Shown one piece after another: positions 1 through 5,525 of a stretch of DNA of 5,751 nt; the first letter of the stretch is position 1, and every line of letters begins with the position of its first letter. The notes beneath the pieces are model-generated. The model saw only the letters and a list, made by a program, of their open reading frames with translations. It ran no database searches and was not told where the DNA came from. Where the stretch lies: assembly GCA_955652795.1 (NCBI GenBank), contig CATPBQ010000331.1, positions 1 to 5,751 of the forward strand, read 5' to 3'. The DNA comes from an uncultured Steroidobacteraceae bacterium. Its GTDB lineage: Bacteria > Pseudomonadota > Gammaproteobacteria > Steroidobacterales > Steroidobacteraceae. A program made the position numbers and the translations under genes.

Positions 1-370
1 GCACCAGGGTCGAGTTAACCGTCAGACCACGAAGCGCAACCCCCGATGAGCCGGCCGCAAATCCGGCGCCGAACGCGGTCGGAATCGTGCCGCTGTTGTC
101 GGCGGATATGGAGCGCACCACGTCCGCAACGGTCGTCATGCCGCTGTTCTCAATGTCCTCGGCCGAGATCACCGTCACGGGCGAGGGGGTGATGATGTCC
201 TCACGGCGCACGAGGCTTCCCGTGACCACGACCTCCTCGAGCTTTGGTGACGGCGGTTGTGGCCCCGGCGGAGTCTGGGCAGCGACCGGCGCGGCGTGTG
301 CGGCGAGCAGGATCGCAATCGGCATCGCCCCCGAGGCGGCGCGCAACATCGGGACGTGTTTGCCAGTCAT
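1..370 (-). CDS. TonB-dependent outer-membrane receptor, N-terminal part (runs off left edge)
   Basis: Partial gene: 123 codons are visible from the ATG at 368-370, with no stop before the window edge. Residues 1-31 look like a Sec signal peptide: a short basic start, a hydrophobic stretch (AMPIAILLAAHAA) and a likely cleavage after PVAA, before QTPP. A Pro-rich linker leads to LEEVVVTG (44-51), a typical TonB-box-like start of the mature receptor. Then comes the plug domain: SPVTVISAEDIENSG (63-77), TTVADVVRSI and VALRGL (111-116). The family imports siderophores, cobalamin, sugars or peptides through a 22-strand barrel powered by TonB-ExbB-ExbD; the substrate cannot be told from the plug alone. 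A GGGAG Shine-Dalgarno (377-381) lies 6 nt before the ATG, which supports this start; Met8 and Met16 are less likely because they would shorten the signal peptide. The family call is firm, the substrate unknown. Confidence 0.9.
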   Translation of the reverse strand, partial: MTGKHVPMLRAASGAMPIAILLAAHAAPVAAQTPPGPQPPSPKLEEVVVTGSLVRREDIITPSPVTVISAEDIENSGMTTVADVVRSISADNSGTIPTAFGAGFAAGSSGVALRGLTVNSTLV

Positions 371-396
371 GACGCTCTCCCTCTCCCTAAACGGTC

Positions 397-466
397 AGGT
401 GGTTGCGAGACACGACGCGCGCGCCCGCCAGGTCAACGGCGTATTTTTTTGGTCCGGCAACCACCT
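397..466. repeat. 10-bp perfect inverted repeat upstream of the TonB receptor gene
   Basis: AGGTGGTTGC at 397-406 is the exact reverse complement of GCAACCACCT at 457-466, with a 50-bp spacer. The repeat does not extend by even one base on either side. The near arm lies 27 bp from the receptor start codon. The spacer holds a seven-T run (444-450) and a -35-like hexamer. The arms could be paired operator sites or the ends of a long weak stem in the leader RNA. The sequence match is certain, the function inferred. Confidence 0.55.
408..450 (-). promoter_or_regulatory. Possible promoter of the TonB receptor gene, with A-tract upstream element
   Basis: Read on the minus strand, an A-tract (complement of the T-run at 444-450) is followed after a few bases by TTGACC (431-436), five of six matches to the sigma70 -35 box. 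The A-tract sits where a proximal UP element would. The hexamer at 17-bp spacing is GTGTCT (408-413), a poor -10, so this may be an activator-dependent or non-sigma70 promoter, or not a promoter at all. The position, 40-80 bp before the start codon, is suitable. Confidence 0.25.
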
Positions 467-481
467 CATATTAGCCCGGCG

Positions 482-518
482 GCCGCTGCGCGGCGCAAGC
501 GTTGCTCAAAAGCAACGC
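482..518 (-). terminator. Two adjacent hairpins downstream of the EF-G paralogue; possible transcript end
   Basis: The first structure met by minus-strand transcription is a perfect 8-bp stem with a 4-nt loop, at 499-518 (GCGTTGCT / AGCAACGC). It starts 22 nt after the EF-G stop codon. A second 5-bp stem with a 3-nt loop follows at 482-494 (GCCGC / GCGGC). There is no real U-run after either stem, only TT after the first, so this is not a textbook intrinsic terminator. It may serve as a 3'-end stabilising structure. The hairpins are certain as sequence, the role is inferred. Confidence 0.4.
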
Positions 519-540
519 GAGGCAAGCGTGTGACCTTTGC

Positions 541-2589
541 TTACTCTTCTTCTGCGCGTGGCCGCCGGGCCTGTGCGAGCTCGTGCTGCTTGCGCGCCGG
601 CACCGGATCGTAGTGACTCAACTCCATGGTGTAGGCGCCCTGCCCCCCGGTGAGGGCCTTGAGGCGCGACTGGTACTCCGAAACTTCCGCGAGCGGCACG
701 AAGGCCATGAGCACGGAGCGCTGTCCGGGCAGTGAGCTGTTGCCGTTGATGCGCGCCCGCTTGGTGGCGAGGTCGCCGGTGATGTCGCCGATGGCGCTCG
801 CGGGCGCGGTGATCTCCAGGCGCATGATCGGCTCGAGCACGATCGGCGTGGCCTTCTGCAGGGCGTCGAGAAACGCCTTGCGTCCTGCAGAGACGAACGC
901 CACCTCTTTCGAGTCCACCGAGTGATGCTTGCCGTCGTACACCGTGACGCGCACGTCCTGGATCGGAAAGCCGGCGAGCGCGCCTTCGACGAGCACCTGG
1001 CGCACGCCTTTCTCCACCGCCGGGATGTACTGCCCGGGGATCGCCCCGCCCACGACGTCGTCCACGAACTCAAAGCCCGCGCCACGTCCGAGCGCCTCGA
1101 TTCGCAGGTACACCTCGCCGAACTGCCCGGCGCCGCCGGTCTGCTTCTTGTGCCGGCAGTGTCCTTCGGCGGGTCGCGTGATGGTCTCGCGGTACGGGAT
1201 GCTCGGCGGGTGGGTTTTCACGTGCACGCCGTAGCGCTCGCTCATGCGCTCGAGCAGCACGCGCAGGTGAAATTCGCCCATGCCGTAGAGGACGGTCTCG
1301 TTCACCGCAGCGTGATGCTCGATGCGCACGCACGGGTCCTCGGCGGTGAGCTTGTGCAGGGTGTCGGCGAGACGCTGCTCATCACCGCGCCGCTCGGGCT
1401 CGATGGCGACTCCCAGCATCGGCGGCGGAAACGCCACCGGCTTCAGGTGGTACTGGTCCTCCTCGTGCGAGTCGTGCAGCACCGCGTCCAGGTGCAGCTC
1501 ATCCGCCTTGGCGATGGCGCAGATGTCCCCGGGCACCGCCTCGGTGATCTCGGTGGGCTCCTTGCCCAGCAGGCGGAACAGGTGCGCGATCTTGATGGGT
1601 TTGCGCGCGTCGCCGACGAACAGCTGGCTGCCCGGGCGTACGGTGCCCTGGTGCACGCGCAGCACGCCGAGCTTGCCGACGTAAGGGTCGATGCTCACCT
1701 TGAACACGTGCGCGATCACGTGCTTCGCGGGATCCGGCGTCACCGGCACTCGCTCGGCGCTCTCTCCGCTGCCCTTCAGGAACGGCGGCGGATTGCCTTC
1801 AGCCGGGTTCGGCATGAGCCGCTCGAACACCTGCAGCAGCTCGGGGATTCCCGCCCCGCTCTCGGCGGAAGCGAAACACACCGGCACCAGATGCCCCTCG
1901 CGCAACGCCTGCTCGAAAGGATCGTGCAGCTGCTCGGGGGAGAGCTCCTCGCCCTGCTCGAGGTACAGGGCCATGAGCTTTTCGTCGAGCTCCACGACCT
2001 GATCGATGATCTGCGTATGCGCCGCTTCCACCGAGGAGAAATCCGCCTCGCCGCCGTGGGCTTGAAAGAAGCAGTCCACCACGGCATCGCCGCCGCCACT
2101 GGGCAGATTCAGCGGCAGGCATTCGCGGCCGCAGGCCTCGCGCAGCTGCTGCAGCACGTCGCTGCAATGGGCATCGCGGCTGTCGATCTTGTTGACGATG
2201 ATGATCCGGCACAGCTCGCGCTCGCGCGCGAACTCCATGAGGCGCTGCGTGAGGGAGTCGACGCCGTTCACGGCACTGACGACGACGGCCACCGCCTCCA
2301 CCGCCTCGAGCACCGAGAGCGCCTTGCCGAGGAAATCCGCATAGCCCGGTGTGTCGATGAGGTTGATGTGGATGCCGCTACACTCGAAGCTGCAGATCGC
2401 GGTGTCGAGCGAGTGCTGCAGGCGCCTCTCCTGCGGGTCGAAATCCGACACCGTGGTGCCGCGCGCAAGGCTGCCGCGAGCACGGATCGCGCCCGCCTGC
2501 AGCAGCAGCGTCTCCAGGAGTGAGGTCTTGCCCGCGCCGGCCTGTCCGACCAGCGCGATGTTACGGATGCCCGAAGTCGTGTACCCCAT
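541..2589 (-). CDS. fusA2: Elongation factor G-like GTPase, FusA2-type paralogue
   Basis: Full-length translational GTPase of 682 residues, close to the ~700 of EF-G. The G domain has the P-loop GQAGAGKTS (15-23), a divergent switch I region with TTVSDFDPQERR (44-55), G3 DTPGYADF (78-85), G4 NKID (132-135) and a G5-like SAESGAGI (240-247). Domain II starts near 290 (HVFKVSIDPYVGKLGVLRV). Domains III and IV follow, with the domain IV signatures GGAGQFGEVYLRI and DGKHHSVDSKEVAF. Domain V holds EPIMRLEI and GDITGDLATKRARINGN, then GAYTMELSHYDPVP and a charged tail. Canonical EF-G has His in DTPGHVDF, needed for GTP hydrolysis; here it is Tyr82. With the altered P-loop and switch I this places it in the EF-G2/FusA2 subfamily, whose mycobacterial member is reported, as I recall, to bind guanine nucleotides without ribosome-stimulated GTPase activity. 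It may therefore act in a specialised translation or stress role rather than as the housekeeping factor. GGGGAG lies 8 nt before the ATG. The symbol reflects subfamily, not proven orthology. Confidence 0.93.
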   Translation of the reverse strand: MGYTTSGIRNIALVGQAGAGKTSLLETLLLQAGAIRARGSLARGTTVSDFDPQERRLQHSLDTAICSFECSGIHINLIDTPGYADFLGKALSVLEAVEAVAVVVSAVNGVDSLTQRLMEFARERELCRIIIVNKIDSRDAHCSDVLQQLREACGRECLPLNLPSGGGDAVVDCFFQAHGGEADFSSVEAAHTQIIDQVVELDEKLMALYLEQGEELSPEQLHDPFEQALREGHLVPVCFASAESGAGIPELLQVFERLMPNPAEGNPPPFLKGSGESAERVPVTPDPAKHVIAHVFKVSIDPYVGKLGVLRVHQGTVRPGSQLFVGDARKPIKIAHLFRLLGKEPTEITEAVPGDICAIAKADELHLDAVLHDSHEEDQYHLKPVAFPPPMLGVAIEPERRGDEQRLADTLHKLTAEDPCVRIEHHAAVNETVLYGMGEFHLRVLLERMSERYGVHVKTHPPSIPYRETITRPAEGHCRHKKQTGGAGQFGEVYLRIEALGRGAGFEFVDDVVGGAIPGQYIPAVEKGVRQVLVEGALAGFPIQDVRVTVYDGKHHSVDSKEVAFVSAGRKAFLDALQKATPIVLEPIMRLEITAPASAIGDITGDLATKRARINGNSSLPGQRSVLMAFVPLAEVSEYQSRLKALTGGQGAYTMELSHYDPVPARKQHELAQARRPRAEEE

Positions 2590-2742
2590 GGCGGATGCTC
2601 CCCGGCAAGATGGACCGGCGCCACACGAGCATCACCGGTAGAGCAAAAGCCTACTCCGGAGGGCCTGCCTGCGGCTACTCGTGGGGGTACCATGCAAGGC
2701 AACGAGCCCATAAGGCCATCCGGCCAAGGCAAGGAGGTTCAG
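2590..2742. other. Divergent intergenic region between the EF-G paralogue and the small FPASDP gene
   Basis: These 153 bp must hold the 5' signals of both flanking genes, which point away from each other. I see no pair of -35/-10 boxes at proper spacing on either strand. The only structures are an 8-bp palindrome CTCCGGAG (2654-2661) and a weak imperfect stem around 2638-2654 (GTAG / CTAC). GC content stays high. Confidence 0.5.
2731..2737 (+). promoter_or_regulatory. Strong Shine-Dalgarno that sets the start of the small gene
   Basis: AAGGAGG, an almost perfect match to the 16S anti-Shine-Dalgarno, lies 5 nt before the ATG at 2743. It decides between this start and the upstream in-frame ATG at 2692, which would add 17 residues (MQGNEPIRPSGQGKEVQ) that overlap this site. 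Confidence 0.75.
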
Positions 2743-2943
2743 ATGAGCGACTCCCCGCCCGATGAGGCGCGCAAGCGCCGCGGTTGGGAGAAGATCCAGC
2801 GCCAGCTCGATGAGGCGCTCGACGCCAGTTTTCCGGCGAGCGATCCGGTATCCATCGTGACCTCGCACGAGGAAGAGGACTGGGGCACGGAGGCGGCGGT
2901 ACCCGAGCGGCCCGCCAAGCCCGTGCCGCCCCGCAATCCTTAG
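2743..2943 (+). CDS. Small uncharacterised protein with a LDEALDASFPASDP motif
   Basis: Sixty-six residues, the only plus-strand gene here. The N-terminal third is charged and probably helical (ARKRRGWEKIQRQLDEALDA). It runs into ASFPASDPVSI (about residues 26-36), then an acidic stretch (HEEEDWGTE) and a Pro-rich end (PERPAKPVPPRNP). There is no signal peptide, membrane segment or Cys, so it should be a soluble cytoplasmic protein, possibly mostly disordered. I recall the (L/V)DEAL-x3-FPASDP pattern from many short hypothetical proteins of proteobacteria, but know no established function. The strong Shine-Dalgarno and the motif together argue that the gene is real. It starts divergently from the EF-G paralogue and ends 19 bp from the end of spoVR, in a tail-to-tail arrangement. 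It is not part of the minus-strand operon. Confidence 0.8.
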   Translation: MSDSPPDEARKRRGWEKIQRQLDEALDASFPASDPVSIVTSHEEEDWGTEAAVPERPAKPVPPRNP

Positions 2944-2956
2944 AGCGCGCGGGGGC

Positions 2957-2970
2957 CGCCGCTCACGGCG
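2957..2970. terminator. Short hairpin between converging genes
   Basis: CGCCG / CGGCG forms a perfect 5-bp stem around a CTCA loop, overlapping the spoVR stop codon (2963-2965). It lies just past the stop of the small plus-strand gene. No U-run follows on either strand, and in this GC-rich sequence a 5-bp stem is weak evidence. It could be a bidirectional end signal. Confidence 0.2.
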
Positions 2971-4324
2971 CGGTCAGCTCGAGGGCCGAACCGGCCTGAT
3001 TTACCGTGGTCAGCACGATTGGCCGGCGCCACACGCGCTGCAGGTAATCGAGCACCTTACGGCTACGCTCCAGGTCAAGACCGCGACCGTCGACCGTGCT
3101 GTCGTGCGTGAGCTCGAGCGTGCCGTCGTTCCGCACGTGCGAGGCAGAAACGATCGGTGCGCCGAAGTTGTACTTGGGCGCGAGCACCGCCTCGTGCAGC
3201 GCCGTCAGGTCATGCTCCAGTACCTTGATCTGGCCGTCGTTGCGCGCGCTGTAGCGGAACAGGCCCAGCTCGTCGGCGAGCTCGCGAGTCAGGTGATTGC
3301 GCACGAAGCTGAAGTCATCGTCCTGCTGCATGATGGCGCGCGCCGCCGGCAGGCCGTTCTTCTCGACGATCTTCTCCCACATCGCAAACCCCAGGTGGTA
3401 GGGGTTGATGCTGAGCGCGACCTGGGCTTCGGCGGCGATGGGCCGCACCACATCCGAGTGACACTTGATGGCGTCCAGGTAAGCCTGTTGCGGTATGAAG
3501 TCCGCCTCGCGCAGCAGCCGCGCGTGCCAGTAGGAGGCCCAGCCCTCGTTCATGATCTGGCTGGCGAACACCGGATAGAAATAGAAAGACTCCTCGCGCA
3601 CCGCGAGAAAGATGTCGCGCTCCCAGCTCTCCATCTCCGGTGCGTAGTTGGCGACGAACCACAGCAGGTCGCGCTCCGGATGCGGCGGCAGCGGTGCGCG
3701 CTTCTTCGCCTCCGCCGCGCTGCCGCCGGCGAGCGGCTCGAGCGCCGCGAAGCGCTTGCGGAATTGGTCGTCGACCAGCACCTTGGCATCCCCGAGGTAC
3801 TCCGGGTAGCGCTCGCGCCGCAGCGGCTGGTCGATGTCGACGTGCTGCTCGAGGGCCAGCGCCGCATCCAGCGCGACCTCGACGCGTTGCGCACCGTGAG
3901 TCTCGATGACCTGTTGGATCTGGCGTGCGTGATTGGCGGCGTGCTCGACGATGTGCTCGCTCACCTGCTCCTGGCAGCGGCGGAACAGCAGGTTGTTGCG
4001 CGCGAAATCCGCATGCCCGAGCACGTGCGCGGTCACCAGGATGTTTTCCGCGAGTCCGTTGCTCTCGGCGAGGTAGGCATGGCCCGGGTTGCCGGGGAAC
4101 ACCACCTCGAACAGCCGGGAGTGCCCCATGTGGCGCTGGATCAGCTGATAGATATAGCGCACGCCGAATGACCAGTGCGGCATGCGCACCGGCAGACCGT
4201 AGACGGCGATCTCCATCATGAAGCTGTCGGGAACCGCTTCGAAATCGACGCGGTGAAACTCAAGACCGGAGCGGGTGGCCAGCTCCTCGATGCGCCGAAC
4301 GTAACTCTGCCAGCCTTCGCTCAT
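2963..4324 (-). CDS. spoVR: SpoVR family protein (YcgB type)
   Basis: Complete at 453 residues, against about 468 for B. subtilis SpoVR and 510 for E. coli YcgB. Family hallmarks are the N-terminal MPHWSFG (48-54), the block AESNGLAENILVTAHVLGHADF (shown in part; 86-107), SQIMNEGWASYWH (255-267) and SINPYHLGFAMWEKI (305-319). The C-terminal region from about 400 is more variable. There is no signal peptide or membrane helix, so it is cytoplasmic. SpoVR is needed for normal spore cortex in Bacillus; in non-spore-formers the biochemical role is unknown, and the gene is tied to RpoS-type stress responses. The start is the ATG at 4322-4324, which overlaps the yeaH stop as ATGA. Only a weak GAGAG precedes it, so translation is probably coupled to yeaH. 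The reading frame stays open far upstream, but that extension is the shadow of yeaH. His100, His104 and Glu260 form a possible metal site. Confidence 0.95.
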   Translation of the reverse strand: MSEGWQSYVRRIEELATRSGLEFHRVDFEAVPDSFMMEIAVYGLPVRMPHWSFGVRYIYQLIQRHMGHSRLFEVVFPGNPGHAYLAESNGLAENILVTAHVLGHADFARNNLLFRRCQEQVSEHIVEHAANHARQIQQVIETHGAQRVEVALDAALALEQHVDIDQPLRRERYPEYLGDAKVLVDDQFRKRFAALEPLAGGSAAEAKKRAPLPPHPERDLLWFVANYAPEMESWERDIFLAVREESFYFYPVFASQIMNEGWASYWHARLLREADFIPQQAYLDAIKCHSDVVRPIAAEAQVALSINPYHLGFAMWEKIVEKNGLPAARAIMQQDDDFSFVRNHLTRELADELGLFRYSARNDGQIKVLEHDLTALHEAVLAPKYNFGAPIVSASHVRNDGTLELTHDSTVDGRGLDLERSRKVLDYLQRVWRRPIVLTTVNQAGSALELTAP

Positions 4325-5493
4325 GGGCTCTCGGGCGCCTGGCTCTCGGCGGTGAAGAAATGCCGCACCGCGCCCCAGACGTCCTCGAAGTCGTTGAGCG
4401 CGTAACTGCCGGCGGCGCAGCCGGCCGCCTGCAGCTCCGCGAACAGCTTGCCGGTTTCGGTGGCCAGCTGCCGCGACAGCCCGGAGGACACCTCCGCGTA
4501 GCCGGTGAAACACGCATCCGCAGCGATGGCGGTGAGCGCGGTGCGCGACTCGGCGGCATCGCTCACGGAATTGTCGCCGTCGGAGGCGTAGAACAGATAG
4601 ATGTTGCAGCGTCCCGGGTTGTAGCGCGCGTCGATGATCTCGCGCACCTTGGCGAGCCCGGTGGAGGCCACGGTGCCGCCGGTGCCGCTCACCTGGAAGA
4701 AGTCCGGCTCGTTGAATTCCCACGCCTCGGTGGTGTGTGCCACGAACAGCGTCTCGAGCGAGCGGTATTCGCGCCGCAGCCCCTGCACCACCCAGAAGAA
4801 GAAGGTCTTGGCGAGCTTGCGATCGCGGTCGGACATGCTGCCCGACACGTCCAGCATGAAGAACACTACTGCGTGCAGCGCCGGCTGACGGCGCCGGGCG
4901 AGCTGGCGGAAGCGCAGATCCTCGTCGATGAAGGTCTGCGTGGCCCCGGGCGCCCCGCGCCGCTTCACCAACTCCTTGAACGAGCGCCGCCGGTCGAGGC
5001 GCGAGCGTGCGCCGTGGCGGTCCCAGCCCTCGCGGATCCATTCGGTTTCCTCGGATGGCCCCACGCGCGCCTTGAGGTTGGGCAGCTTCATCGCCTCCCA
5101 CAGCCAGTCGACGATGTCGTCGATCTTGAACTCGAGCAGCAGCTGCACTTCGCCCTCGTCGCGCCCTCCGGGTCCCTTGTCACCCTGCCCCTGCTCGCGC
5201 CCGGGAGCGGAAAACACGTCGCCCGGCTTGGCCTTGCCCTGGCCCGCGCCCTGCTGTTCCTCCGGGCGCCGCAGGCGGAAGTGATAGTGCTCGAGCATGC
5301 GCACCGGCACGCGCACCGTGCGGGCGCCGCCGTTGATGACGTCGCCCCCGGCAATGATCTCGGGGAGATTGGCGCGCACCGCCTCACGGACTTTCTCGTC
5401 GTGACGCAGCCAGTCGCGCGCCCCGCGCGAAAACAGCTCGTACCACTTCGCGGCGTCGGAGGGCTCGCCGCGCTTGCCGCGGTCTTCGTCCAT
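4321..5493 (-). CDS. yeaH: YeaH/DUF444 family protein with VWA-like MIDAS domain
   Basis: Complete, 390 residues (E. coli YeaH is about 427). The N-terminal region contains the family block GARTVRVPVRMLEHYHFR (56-73). A Gly/Gln/Lys-rich low-complexity linker follows (about 79-112). After LEFKIDDIVDWLWEAMKLPNL (120-140, shown whole in the sequence) the C-terminal half is a von Willebrand A-like fold. Its MIDAS residues are DVSGS (D215, S217, S219), the TGGT Thr274 and the Asp of YASDGDN (D305). Such domains bind Mg2+ and often mediate protein contacts. In E. coli, yeaH is co-transcribed with the kinase gene yeaG and both are needed to cope with sustained nitrogen starvation. The gene starts 32 bp after the prkA stop and overlaps spoVR by 4 bp. 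AAGGAG (5506-5511) lies 12 nt before the ATG, longer than usual; an in-frame TAG two codons upstream rules out an earlier start. Confidence 0.94.
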   Translation of the reverse strand: MDEDRGKRGEPSDAAKWYELFSRGARDWLRHDEKVREAVRANLPEIIAGGDVINGGARTVRVPVRMLEHYHFRLRRPEEQQGAGQGKAKPGDVFSAPGREQGQGDKGPGGRDEGEVQLLLEFKIDDIVDWLWEAMKLPNLKARVGPSEETEWIREGWDRHGARSRLDRRRSFKELVKRRGAPGATQTFIDEDLRFRQLARRRQPALHAVVFFMLDVSGSMSDRDRKLAKTFFFWVVQGLRREYRSLETLFVAHTTEAWEFNEPDFFQVSGTGGTVASTGLAKVREIIDARYNPGRCNIYLFYASDGDNSVSDAAESRTALTAIAADACFTGYAEVSSGLSRQLATETGKLFAELQAAGCAAGSYALNDFEDVWGAVRHFFTAESQAPESP

Positions 5494-5525
5494 GTCCTAC
5501 TGGTACTCCTTTTCGGACAACCCCG

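Noticed and set aside
87..533. Plus-strand open frame of 148 codons over the left end
   Set aside because: It is antisense to the TonB receptor start and runs through the non-coding region; no domain and no good ribosome site.
922..2523. 533-codon plus-strand open frame
   Set aside because: It lies fully antisense to the EF-G paralogue, has His/Arg/Leu/Val-rich composition and no recognisable domain. Long antisense frames are expected in GC-rich genes with strong third-position bias.
2692..2742. Upstream in-frame start for the small plus-strand gene
   Set aside because: The 17 extra residues cover the strong AAGGAGG site, which points to the ATG at 2743.
2590..2742. Promoters for the EF-G paralogue and the small gene
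   Set aside because: Several TTG-starting hexamers occur, but none has a credible -10 at 16-18 bp, so no call was made.
3104..4171. 355-codon plus-strand open frame
   Set aside because: Antisense shadow of spoVR, with no domain or ribosome site.
4325..5101. N-terminal extension of spoVR to a total of 712 residues
   Set aside because: The added segment is the out-of-frame shadow of yeaH (Arg/Gly/Ala-rich, no similarity). The family N-terminus begins at the ATG at 4324.
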